This document shows positions 44,178 through 54,089 of a stretch of DNA of 64,000 nucleotides, piece after piece. The first letter of the stretch is position 1. Each line of letters opens with the position of its first letter. Both the position numbers and the translations under genes were made by a program. The DNA comes from Shinella zoogloeoides (lineage in GTDB: Bacteria > Pseudomonadota > Alphaproteobacteria > Rhizobiales > Rhizobiaceae), in the NCBI RefSeq assembly GCF_022682305.1, contig NZ_CP093529.1, forward strand, positions 62,001-126,000. Reading direction: 5' to 3'. The notes under the pieces are model-generated. The model ran no database searches and was not told the origin of the DNA. It was given only the letters and a program-made list of their open reading frames with translations.

Positions 44178-45251
44178 TTACTGCTGCAGCATTTCCGTCC
44201 AGATATCCTGCATCGCCGCGTCCATGTCGGCATCCGCCACCGGATAGAGCTGCGAATTCTTCAGGTATTCCGGCTGCTTGTCCCAGCGTAACGCCGTCTT
44301 CTGCTGGTCGGTGAGGTGCTCGCCGGCCTTGGCGTTCGCCGGCATGGCCCAGTAGCACGAGGATGTCGCAAGCCGCGCCTGTCCCTCGGGGCTGACGATA
44401 TACTGCACGAATTTCAGCGCCAGATCCTGCTTCTCGGAATTCTTGAACACGCCGATCGACTGTGCCCAGCGCAGCGCGCCCTGCTTGGGGATCGTCCAGT
44501 CGAGATTCGGCTTTTCCGCCGAAAGCCCGGCCGTCAGCCACTCGCCGCCGCCGGCGACGATATCCACCTCGCCGGTCGCCAGCGCCGTCTGCGAAGCGAC
44601 GACGTCGCTCACCTGGCGGGAGACCTTCTTCATCTCGAAGAGCTTTTCCTTGATGGCCGGCAGGTCGTCCTGCGTGAGGTCGGCGGTCTTCTTGCCGATG
44701 GCGACGCCCGTCAGGCCGACCATCGGAAGGTAGTAGTCATAGAGCGCGATACGGCCCTTGTACTTGTCAGACCACATGACCGAGAGGTCTTCCATGTCGG
44801 CCGGATCGACCTTCGTCTTGTCGTAGGAAAGCGTGTTGTAGCCGAACTTCTCCGTGACGGCGTAGACCTTGCCGTCGCGGGTGGTCGTCTCGTCCATGCG
44901 GACCTCGGGGAAGAGGTCGCCGAGCGGCAGCTTGTCAGCCGGCATTTCGCCGAGGATGTCCATGTCGATGGCGCGCGGCACGTCGACCGCGTCGATGACC
45001 AGCACGTCCCAGTCGCCGGGACGGGACTGCTCGATGATCGAGATCGCCGCACCCGTGCCCTCGTATTCCTTGAGGTTCACCTTGACGTTGTTGGCCTTCT
45101 CGAACGGCTCGACCAGCGCCGGGTCGGTGTGGTCGCACCAGACGAGGGCGTTCAGCTCGTCCTGCGCCATCGCGGCAGGCGAAAGGGCAATGGTGGCTGC
45201 GGTGGCAAGAAGCATGTGGCGGGCGAAGCCGCCGGAAACGGTTTTCGTCAT
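44178..45251 (-). CDS. polyamine-type ABC transporter substrate-binding protein
   Basis: A 357-residue periplasmic protein of the PotD/PotF-like extracellular binding family 1. Signal peptide 1-29 ends AAMAQ. The mature part starts ELNALVWCDHTDPALVEPFEKANNVKVNLKEYEGTG, the usual layout for these importers. Start 45251 is the first gene of the leftward operon; an open frame up to 45617 overlaps the divergent TetR gene and is not real. Ligand not known; the link with an aldehyde dehydrogenase suggests an amine or amino alcohol. Confidence 0.9.
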   Translation of the reverse strand: MTKTVSGGFARHMLLATAATIALSPAAMAQDELNALVWCDHTDPALVEPFEKANNVKVNLKEYEGTGAAISIIEQSRPGDWDVLVIDAVDVPRAIDMDILGEMPADKLPLGDLFPEVRMDETTTRDGKVYAVTEKFGYNTLSYDKTKVDPADMEDLSVMWSDKYKGRIALYDYYLPMVGLTGVAIGKKTADLTQDDLPAIKEKLFEMKKVSRQVSDVVASQTALATGEVDIVAGGGEWLTAGLSAEKPNLDWTIPKQGALRWAQSIGVFKNSEKQDLALKFVQYIVSPEGQARLATSSCYWAMPANAKAGEHLTDQQKTALRWDKQPEYLKNSQLYPVADADMDAAMQDIWTEMLQQ

Positions 45252-45317
45252 CGTCTTTCCCTCTGGCTGAAGGCGCTTGGCCTTGCTGGTGGCGCTCGTT
45301 GCGGCGCCTTGAGAAAA

Positions 45318-45346
45318 AGATTGAACGAGTTCATTTTTTAAGTCAA
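45318..45346 (-). promoter_or_regulatory. promoter with TetR-type palindrome in its spacer
   Basis: On the minus strand, -35 TTGACT (45341-45346) and -10 CAATCT (45318-45323) are 17 bases apart. The spacer contains the perfect palindrome TGAACGAGTTCA (45322-45333). A dimeric repressor here would block the binding-protein operon; the divergent TetR gene at 45380 is the obvious candidate. Confidence 0.6.
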
Positions 45347-45379
45347 TCTCATTTTTGAAGAGATTCAGTGGAGGTTCCC

Positions 45380-46006
45380 ATGGCCGGATTGCGGGCGAAA
45401 CAGAAGGCGGACAAGACGCGCCGCATCCTCGATGCCGCGGCCACCCTGTTCCGCGAGCAGGGCTATGACAGCGCCCGTATCGAGGACATCGCGGAGATGG
45501 CGGAGGTCTCCGTCGGCACACTCTACAACTATTACCAGAACAAAGGCGATATCCTTGTCGCCACCGTCGCGATGGAGGTGACGGAGGTGCTGGAGGGCGG
45601 CGCGCGGATCGTGGCAAGTCCCCCGCTCAATGTCGCCGAGGCCCTGCAGACGCTGATTGAACAATATTACGACCATTCCCTCGTCTATCTCTCGAAGGAG
45701 ATGTGGCGCACGGCGATGGCGATCTCCATCCAGCAGCCCGAAACCCCGCTTTCCCGCCGCTATACCGAGCTGGACGGCCAGCTTTGCGCCCAGGTCGTGC
45801 GGCTCGTCGAAACATTGCAGGCACGCGGCGTCGTCCATGCGGGGGTGGACGCCAAGGCCATGGGCGAGGTCTTCTTCAACAACCTCAACATGATGTTCAT
45901 CGAGTTCTGCAAGGTGGACGCCATGTCGCTCGAGGAATTGAAGGCGCGCGTCGAGGCCCAGCATGCGCCCATCGCCGCCCTCATCAGCACCGTCAAGATC
46001 GTATGA
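45380..46006 (+). CDS. TetR-family transcriptional regulator
   Basis: A 208-residue TetR protein. The N-terminal helix-turn-helix spans about residues 8-55 (TRRILDAAATLFREQGYDSARIEDIAEMAEVSVGTLYNYYQNKGDIL); the rest is the helical ligand domain. ATG 45380 has GGAGGT five bases upstream; an in-frame GTG at 45368 would remove that site. Divergent from the amine-type ABC operon, which it probably represses. A SnoaL-like gene follows 13 bases later on the same strand. Confidence 0.88.
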   Translation: MAGLRAKQKADKTRRILDAAATLFREQGYDSARIEDIAEMAEVSVGTLYNYYQNKGDILVATVAMEVTEVLEGGARIVASPPLNVAEALQTLIEQYYDHSLVYLSKEMWRTAMAISIQQPETPLSRRYTELDGQLCAQVVRLVETLQARGVVHAGVDAKAMGEVFFNNLNMMFIEFCKVDAMSLEELKARVEAQHAPIAALISTVKIV

Positions 46007-46019
46007 CTTCGGAAAACGC

Positions 46020-46412
46020 ATGACCGACACGCAAGCCGCCGTCCTCTCCGCCGCCGATGCCCTGGTCGCCGCCTTCGCCAGGCACGACCGCGACGCCTAT
46101 TTCGCTGCCTTCGCGCCGCAGGCGACCTTCCTCTTCTACAATCTCGACCGCCCGCTGGACGGCCGCGCCGCCTATGAGGCCGAATGGGCGCTCTGGGAGG
46201 AACGCGACGGCTTCCGCATCCACGCCTGCCGCTCGGCGGACCGCCGCGTCCAGCTCCTCGGCGACGTCGCCATCTTCACCCACGCCGTCGAGACCGAGCT
46301 TTCGATGGGTGGCGAGAGGCTGACCAACAACGAGCGTGAAACCATCGTCTTCGCCCGCGACCCCGCCGGCCGCTGGCTCGCCGTGCACGAGCATCTTTCG
46401 GCGGCGGCCTGA
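46020..46412 (+). CDS. SnoaL/NTF2-like protein
   Basis: A 130-residue alpha+beta barrel protein of the SnoaL_3/NTF2-like type: ALVAAFARHDRDAYFAAFAPQATFLFYN at the start and ETIVFARDPAGRWLAVHEHLS at the end are characteristic. It lacks a signal peptide. Such proteins are small enzymes or binding proteins with diverse roles; here it is paired with the TetR regulator and the amine transporter, so it may act on the same compound. Start 46020 is preceded by GGAAAA. Confidence 0.78.
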   Translation: MTDTQAAVLSAADALVAAFARHDRDAYFAAFAPQATFLFYNLDRPLDGRAAYEAEWALWEERDGFRIHACRSADRRVQLLGDVAIFTHAVETELSMGGERLTNNERETIVFARDPAGRWLAVHEHLSAAA

Positions 46413-46414
46413 CC

Positions 46415-46518
46415 TTGAGCATTTCCGGTGAACCGGAATTCACCGGATAATGCTCAAGATTTTTGTTTTTATCGCATTACCCGACGCCGAAGCGGTCCCG
46501 CTTCGGCTGCAAATGCTT
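46415..46518. repeat. rhizobial-type palindromic repeat, probable terminator
   Basis: A near-perfect 43-base palindrome at 46415-46457 (outer arms TTGAGCATT/AATGCTCAA, inner TCCGGTGAA/TTCACCGGA) begins three bases after the stop of the SnoaL-like gene and runs into GATTTTTGTTTTT, so it can end transcription. A second stem (GCCGAAGCG, 46486-46507) and AAATGCTT follow. This layout resembles dispersed repeats I know from Rhizobium genomes. Confidence 0.7.
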
Positions 46519-46519
46519 G

Positions 46520-47670
46520 TCTTATGATTTTCTGTGCCGAGCAGGCAAGAAGTGAGCGCCGGGAGAGGGTCGCAGCCCTCTCGTCGGCGGCGAGGGTCGG
46601 ATCGGTGAAATGCTGACCGTTTGACGGGTCGAGCTAGAGTTTGATCGCCCTCGTCTTTCCCTTGAGGCCTGAACGGATACCTGCAGCCAGGCTGCGGACG
46701 ACAAGCACAGGACAAGCGAAAGATGACCAATGATACCATCGGCGTCGACATCTCGAAAGATCATCTCGACGCCCACCGCATGAGCGACGGCGAAAGCCGC
46801 CGCTTCGCCAACGACAAGGCCGGGCACCGGGCGTTCGTAGGCTGGGCGGGCCGATGCGGTGCGCCCAGCCTACGAGCCGACCGGTCCCTATCACCGAGCC
46901 TTCGAGCGCAGACTGGCGGAGGCGGGCTTCGCCCTCGTCAAGGTCAACCCGCGACAGGCCAGGCGATTTGCAGAAGCCACCGGCAGGCTCGCCAAGACCG
47001 ACCGTCTCGACGCCGCCATGCTGGCCCGCATGGGCCCGCTGCTCGACCTTGAAGCGCGGCCGGTGCGCAGCCCGATCCTCAACGATCTCAAGGACCTGCA
47101 CATGGCGCGCGAGGCACTGGTGAAAAACCGCACGGCGGCAAAGAACAGGGCAAAGACGCTCGCCCTTGTCATCCTCAAGCGCCACAACGCCGAGCAACTC
47201 AGGCAGATCGAGCGCCAGATGGCCGCGATCGAAGCCGAGATCAAGGCCTTGATCAAGTCCGATCCCGGTCTCGCGCGCCGCTTCGACATCCTCGTCTCTA
47301 TCCCGGGCGTCTCGACGATCACCGCCTTCGCGCTGATCATCGACATGCCCGAACTCGGCACCCTCGAAAACGGTCAGGCGGCCTCACTTGCCGGACTGGC
47401 TCCCGTTGCCCGCCAATCAGGACGATGGACCGGCCGCGCCTTCATCCGTGGCGGCCGCGCCAATGTCCGTCAGGCGCTCTACATGCCGGCTCTCGTCGCC
47501 ATGCGCTTCAATCCCAATCTCAAGGTGAAATACGACCAGCTCATCGCCGTCGGTAAAGCTCCAAAGGTCGCCATCACAGCCATCATGCGAAGGCTCGTGG
47601 TGCTCGCAAACGCACTGCTCAGGGATGGCCGAAAATGGGCCCAAAACCTGCCTTGAACAACACGGATACT
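46520..47670 (+). mobile_element. IS110-family insertion sequence (ends approximate)
   Basis: The element holds one transposase frame (interrupted) and about 200 bases of non-coding DNA on the left. The right side is only 14 bases from the transposase stop to the cueR stop, so most non-coding DNA is on the left, as in the IS110 group rather than the IS1111 group. Ends cannot be fixed because IS110 elements lack terminal inverted repeats; I place the left end just after the palindromic repeat and the right end at the cueR stop. The 310-base gap 46413-46722 is filled by the repeat and this left end. Confidence 0.6.
46723..47656 (+). pseudogene. IS110-family DEDD transposase, frameshifted
   Basis: The N-terminal part (46723 to about 46850, NDTIGVDISKDHLDAHRMSD) gives the first catalytic Asp. 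The rest, in another frame from about 46850, has EPTGPYHRAFE, VNPRQARRFAEATGRLAKTDRLDAAMLAR (further acidic residues), SIPGVSTITAFALII and the C-terminal LAGLAPVARQSGRWTGRAFIRGG with its serine. Joining them needs removal of one base; an extra G in the GGGCGGG run near 46841-46851 would do it. So this is an inactivated gene, or a sequencing error, or less likely programmed frameshifting. About 310 residues when joined, normal for the family. Confidence 0.8.
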
Positions 47671-48077
47671 CTAGCAGCACCCCGCCTCGCCCTTTCCGCT
47701 CGCAAGCTGCTCGAGGATCGGGCAATCCGGCCGGTCGTCGCCGTGGCAATGGGCGGAGAGGTGCTCCAGCGTGTGCACCATTTCCTCCAGCAACCGCATC
47801 TTGGCCTTCATCTCGTCGATATGTTCGCTGGCGATGCGCTTGACGTCGGCGGAGGCGCGGGCGCGGTCCTGCCAGAGGGTGAGCAGGTCGCGGATCTGGG
47901 CGATGGAAAAGCCGAGGTCGCGCGCCCTTCGGATGAAGGAGAGTGTCGACAGGTCCCTGGGGCCGTAGACGCGATAGCCGGAGCCGGTGCGGCCGGCGGC
48001 GCGGATGAGGCCGATCTGCTCGTAGTGACGGATCATCTTGGCGGTGACGCCCGTCGCCTCTGCCGCCTCGCCGATGT

Positions 48078-48081
<4 letters not shown>
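47671..48081 (-). CDS. cueR: copper-responsive MerR regulator CueR
   Basis: A 136-residue MerR-family activator. Residues about 1-40 hold the HTH ([26 protein letters not shown]), then the dimer helix, and the metal loop [15 protein letters not shown] with two cysteines spaced as in Cu(I)-binding CueR, plus a final CC pair. It binds Cu(I) and bends the copA and copZ promoters to turn them on. Its start overlaps the copA stop by four bases, so it is last in the copA operon. The IS110 element ends at its 3' end without cutting it. Confidence 0.92.
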
Positions 48082-50540
<2,459 letters not shown>

Positions 50541-50574
50541 GGTGCACCTTTCATCCTATTCGGATAGATCGTGC

Positions 50575-50598
50575 ACCTTCCCATGATGTCAAGGTCAA
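50575..50598 (-). promoter_or_regulatory. CueR-type operator/promoter of copA
   Basis: On the minus strand, -35 TTGACC (50593-50598) leads into ACCTTGACATCATGGGAAGGT (50575-50595), a dyad with ACCTT and AAGGT arms, about 19 bases before a weak -10 (CACGAT). The over-long spacer with a central dyad is typical of MerR-type metal promoters. Confidence 0.7.
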
Positions 50599-50614
50599 GC
50601 GTCCTTTCGACGCA

Positions 50615-50827
50615 TCACGCATCGGCCGGCGAATAGCCTTCCGCCTCGATGACGGAGGCGACGGCGGCCCGGTCGCCGGCATTGGCGATGGAGACGCGCT
50701 TGGCGGCAAGGTCGATATCGATCTTGGCGGACGGATAGGCGGCGAGAACGGCGTTGGTGATCGTCTTGGCGCAGTGGCCGCAGGTCATGTCGGACACGGT
50801 GAAGGCGAGAGTGGTCTCGTTGCTCAT
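50615..50827 (-). CDS. copZ: copper chaperone CopZ
   Basis: A 70-residue HMA-fold protein with MTCGHC near the N-terminus, the Cu(I)-binding motif, and the usual beta-alpha-beta pattern. It carries Cu(I) to CopA and probably to CueR. Start 50827 follows GGAGACCACCC; the frame extends to 50872 but without a ribosome site and over the operator. It is 74 bases upstream of copA and has its own CueR-type promoter, so the two are separately transcribed. Confidence 0.9.
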   Translation of the reverse strand: MSNETTLAFTVSDMTCGHCAKTITNAVLAAYPSAKIDIDLAAKRVSIANAGDRAAVASVIEAEGYSPADA

Positions 50828-50860
50828 GGGTGGTCTCCTGTTTTGTACCGGCATGCTGAA

Positions 50861-50883
50861 GCCTTCCCCCATGGCAAGGTCAA
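50861..50883 (-). promoter_or_regulatory. CueR-type operator/promoter of copZ
   Basis: On the minus strand, -35 TTGACC (50878-50883) runs into ACCTTGCCATGGGGGAAGGC (50861-50880), very like the copA operator, with GCAT-type -10 bases following. It starts five bases from the end of the upstream MarR gene. Confidence 0.65.
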
Positions 50884-50887
50884 GAGC

Positions 50888-51355
50888 CTATCCGAGAAGA
50901 CGCCGCAGGAGGGTGAGGAACTGGTCGCGGGCGCGCGTGCCGCCCAGCCGCTCCAGACAGTCCGCCTCGAAATCCGCCTCGGCGCGCCGGGCGTCGGCCA
51001 GCAGGCTTTCTCCAGCCGGGGTCAGGTGGATCGCGTAGGAGCGGCGGTCGTTCGGGGCGCTGCGTCGTTCCGTCAGGTGGCGGCTTTCCAGCTCGTTCAT
51101 CAGCACCACGAAATTCGCCCGCTGGATGCCAAGCGCTGCCGCAATCTCCGATTGCTTCCGGCCGGGATTTTGCGCGATCAGGGACAGGACGCTGAATTCG
51201 GCCGGGCGCAGGCTCAGCCTGGAAAAGTGCAGCAGGAAACGGTTCGTGAACTGGCCGTGCGCCCGCCGGAGCTGATGCGTCACGCTTTGGGCGACGGTGG
51301 AGGTGTCGAGCGCGTCGTCGGCCGGAAGTTCGTAAGTTTCACTTATCTTTTCCAA
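50888..51355 (-). CDS. MarR-family transcriptional regulator
   Basis: A 155-residue MarR protein with a winged helix (SLRPAEFSVLSLIAQNPGRKQSEIAAALGIQRANFVVLMNELES, wing SAPNDRRSYAIHLT). The only start for the full frame is TTG at 51355, with GAGGA about ten bases upstream; initiation is therefore somewhat uncertain. It lies upstream of copZ on the same strand but copZ has its own promoter, so a copper role is not implied. The 218-base gap up to 51573 contains no gene I recognise. Confidence 0.8.
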   Translation of the reverse strand: MEKISETYELPADDALDTSTVAQSVTHQLRRAHGQFTNRFLLHFSRLSLRPAEFSVLSLIAQNPGRKQSEIAAALGIQRANFVVLMNELESRHLTERRSAPNDRRSYAIHLTPAGESLLADARRAEADFEADCLERLGGTRARDQFLTLLRRLLG

Positions 51356-51573
51356 GGCTTGGCCATCCTCGCCCGTGCCGGGCAGGTCCCGGCACGCGGT
51401 CTGGAATGAACCATAAAGGCACGGATGGCCCGCGCAAGATGCGTCTCGCGAGATTGCAGGAATTTTCTACGCGCAATCCATGGGCGAGAAATGATTTTGC
51501 CGGAAACCGTATCCGTCTCCACGCCTGACGTTTACTTCAGGCCGGCGTCACTCAATCATGGGTGGCTGTTTCC

Positions 51574-52746
51574 TCAGTCGAGGACGAATCGCTGGAGACG
51601 GTCCTGCAAGAGGCCGATCGTCGCGACATCGGCATTGGCGAAGGCGAAGCGTAGGTAGCCTTCCTGCCGCGCGCCGAAATAGCTGCCGGGAAGGCAGAGG
51701 ATGCCGGCTTCCTTGGCCAGCTTCTCCGCCACCCTTGCCGAGGAAACGCCATCGAACGGATGGCCGATGAAAGCGAAATAGGCGCCGACCGCGCCGACAC
51801 GCCAGGCCGGTGCGCCGGCCATGGTGGCGCGCAGCGCCTCCACCCGGCGGGCGATCTCGCGCCGGTTCTCCTCGCGCCAGTCCGCAAGCAGCGGAAGGGC
51901 CGTCGCGACGGCGGCCTGCGCCGAGCGCGGCGGGCAGATCTGGAGATTGTCCATGATTTTCGCCACCTGTTCGACGACGGCGGGGCCGGCCGTGATGGCG
52001 CCGAGCCGGTGGCCGGGGATGCAGAAGGATTTCGAGAAGCTGTAGAGGCCGATCAACGTTTCTTCCCAGCCCTTGCGGCCGAAAAGCTCGTGCGGACGGC
52101 CCGCGCCGACAGGCAGGAAATCGCGATAGGTCTCGTCGAGGATGAGCCAGATGCCGCGCGCCGCACACAGGTCGTAGATGGCCGAAAGCAGCTCCGGCGG
52201 ATACACCGCTCCCGTCGGGTTGTTCGGGGAGACGAGGGCGATCGCCCGGACGTCCGGCGCGATGGCGGCGGCAAGCGTATCGATGTCCGGCAGGAAGCCG
52301 TTCTCCGGGTCGCAGGGCGCGAAGCGCGTCTTGATGCCGAGCATGGCCAGGGTGGTTTCCTGGTTGAAGTAATAGGGGTCGCTCATCAGCACGGCGTCGC
52401 CCGCCCCGGCAATCGCCATGGCGGCGCAGATGAAGGCCTGGTTGCAGCCCGATGTGACATGGACGTTGTCGGCTGCAAGCGGCGCGCCGTAAGTCCCGGC
52501 AAGATGTGCGCCATAAGCCTTGCGCAGGTTCTCCTCGCCCTCGATGGGGCCGTATCCGGTATAGGCGCGGGAAGCGGCGTTCTCGCCGAGCAGGCGCAAC
52601 ATTTCCGGATGAGGCGGATAGCCGGGCACGGCCTGCGACAGGTCGATCATCGGCCCGTTGCGGCCGTCATAGGCGGCGGCCCAGGCGAAGACGGAGGGGA
52701 TCGGCGGGGCGGCGAGGGTTTCGACGAGCGGATTGAAGCGGGGCAT
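51574..52746 (-). CDS. class I/II PLP-dependent aminotransferase
   Basis: A 390-residue fold-type I aminotransferase. PLP lysine K239 in SFSKSFCIPGHRLGA, SPNNPTGA at about 173-180, LDETYRDF around 203-210, and GYGPIEGEENLR near the start are as in the AspC/aromatic group. The start at 52746 is followed by PRFNPLVETLAAPPI; the long frame upstream is a shadow of the LysR gene. It probably removes the amino group of a product made by the neighbouring amide and amine enzymes. It lies 17 bases after the LysR gene on the same strand. Confidence 0.88.
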   Translation of the reverse strand: MPRFNPLVETLAAPPIPSVFAWAAAYDGRNGPMIDLSQAVPGYPPHPEMLRLLGENAASRAYTGYGPIEGEENLRKAYGAHLAGTYGAPLAADNVHVTSGCNQAFICAAMAIAGAGDAVLMSDPYYFNQETTLAMLGIKTRFAPCDPENGFLPDIDTLAAAIAPDVRAIALVSPNNPTGAVYPPELLSAIYDLCAARGIWLILDETYRDFLPVGAGRPHELFGRKGWEETLIGLYSFSKSFCIPGHRLGAITAGPAVVEQVAKIMDNLQICPPRSAQAAVATALPLLADWREENRREIARRVEALRATMAGAPAWRVGAVGAYFAFIGHPFDGVSSARVAEKLAKEAGILCLPGSYFGARQEGYLRFAFANADVATIGLLQDRLQRFVLD

Positions 52747-52763
52747 GGACGTGTCTCTGAAGG

Positions 52764-53777
52764 TCAGGCGCGGGTCTTGCGCTGGGGGCTGGAGGCGGTC
52801 CGGCGCGGGGCCGGGGCCGGGAGGGGGCGATGGGGTTCGGCTGCGCGGCCGCGGCCGCGCAGCAGCATGCGGGCGGAAGCGTGCGGTTCGGGCAGGTTCT
52901 CCTCGAGCGAGGCGAAGAGCCAGTCGATGAACACCTTGACGATCGGCGTCTGGCGGGCGGACTGTCGGCAGGTGACGTAGAAGGCGTGGTTGGCCGGCAC
53001 CGTCAGGTCGAAGGGCACGACCAGCTCGCCCCGGGCGATGAGGTTGCCGGCGGTGATCGTGTCGCCGAGCGCGATGCCGTGGCCGTGCAGCGCGGCCTCC
53101 GTGGAAAGGCGGGCGTCGCTCATGAAGTGCTGGCTGCCGCGCACCATGTCGATGGCGTCGGCCGCCGCGAGCCAGGTGTTCCACTCGCGCCCGTCGTCGC
53201 CATGGAAGAGCGTGTGGTCGGCAAGGTCGCGCACGGAGCGCAGCGGCCGGCTGTTGAGCAGCGTCGGGCTGGCGACCGGGAAGAGCTGGATGTTGGACCA
53301 CAGCCGTGTCCAGCAATCCGGCCAGTTGCCGTCGCCGTAGAAGACACAGACGTCGGTATCCAGCGAGCGTAGGTGATCGGCATCGTTGGAGGCGATCAGC
53401 GAGACGCGTACGCCGGGAAACTGGTCGGTGAAGGTGTCGAGGCGCGGAAGCAGCCAGAGCGAGAGCAGGGCCGGCACGCAGGCGATGGTGATCTCGCCGC
53501 GCGTTTCCGGCTGGCGCATGAGCGCGGTCGCCGCCGCGATCTCCCCGAACGCATTGGTGACGGCCGGCAGCAGCAGCGCGCCCTGCGGTGTCAGCTTCAG
53601 CCGCTTGCCGCCGCGCTCGAAGAGCGCCATGCCGAGCGCCTCCTCCAGCGCGCGGATCTGGTGGCTGATCGCGCCGTGCGTCACGCTCAATTCCCGGGCG
53701 GCGGCCGAAACGGATCCCCGGCGGACGGTGGCCTCGAAGGCGCGCAGGGGATTGAGCGGCGGCAGGCGCGAGGCCAT
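52764..53777 (-). CDS. LysR-family transcriptional regulator (GcvA-like)
   Basis: A 337-residue LysR protein. Residues about 5-65 are the HTH (LNPLRAFEATVRRGSVSAAARELSVTHGAISHQIRALEEALGMALFERGGKRLKLT), typical of the GcvA/AmpR side of the family; residues about 92-300 are the effector domain. The C-terminal end (about 305-337) is an Arg/Pro-rich extra tail not usual for LysR proteins. It is divergent from the ABC operon beginning at 54090 and is likely its regulator. Confidence 0.9.
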   Translation of the reverse strand: MASRLPPLNPLRAFEATVRRGSVSAAARELSVTHGAISHQIRALEEALGMALFERGGKRLKLTPQGALLLPAVTNAFGEIAAATALMRQPETRGEITIACVPALLSLWLLPRLDTFTDQFPGVRVSLIASNDADHLRSLDTDVCVFYGDGNWPDCWTRLWSNIQLFPVASPTLLNSRPLRSVRDLADHTLFHGDDGREWNTWLAAADAIDMVRGSQHFMSDARLSTEAALHGHGIALGDTITAGNLIARGELVVPFDLTVPANHAFYVTCRQSARQTPIVKVFIDWLFASLEENLPEPHASARMLLRGRGRAAEPHRPLPAPAPRRTASSPQRKTRA

Positions 53778-54089
53778 GAAAACGAACCCGGTATGTGAAT
53801 TTTTCTCACCGGAAACGCTATAACAATGTCAATTGATTTTCCAGACGTTTTGCAACGATAATACGAAAAACGAGGGCGTAGCCCCGGGGAACGGATCGGG
53901 AGGCTCACGGCCCTGCCCTCAAGAGGGCGAAGGCGCGGCGTACGGCAGGCGATGCCGGGCTTTCTTCCCGAAATTCCTGCCCCGGCGGCTTTCGCCCCTT
54001 CCGTGCCGGCGACCGGCTGGCATAGAATGGCGACAACGGGAACAAGCCGGGCGGGATCGACCCGCCGGCCTACAAGGAGAAAGACCACC
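53778..54089. promoter_or_regulatory. LysR/ABC-operon intergenic region with promoter
   Basis: A 312-base gap. On the plus strand a promoter-like pair, -35 TTGATT (53833-53838) and -10 GATAAT (53857-53862), has an 18-base spacer in an AT-rich patch just upstream of the LysR start. The following 220 bases up to the ribosome site are GC-rich leader with a small GCCCTC hairpin (53915-53928); open frames here lack ribosome sites and typical codon use. Confidence 0.5.

Noticed and set aside
46634..47197. Open frame antisense to the IS110 transposase
   Set aside because: It follows the antisense of transposase codons and has no family features.
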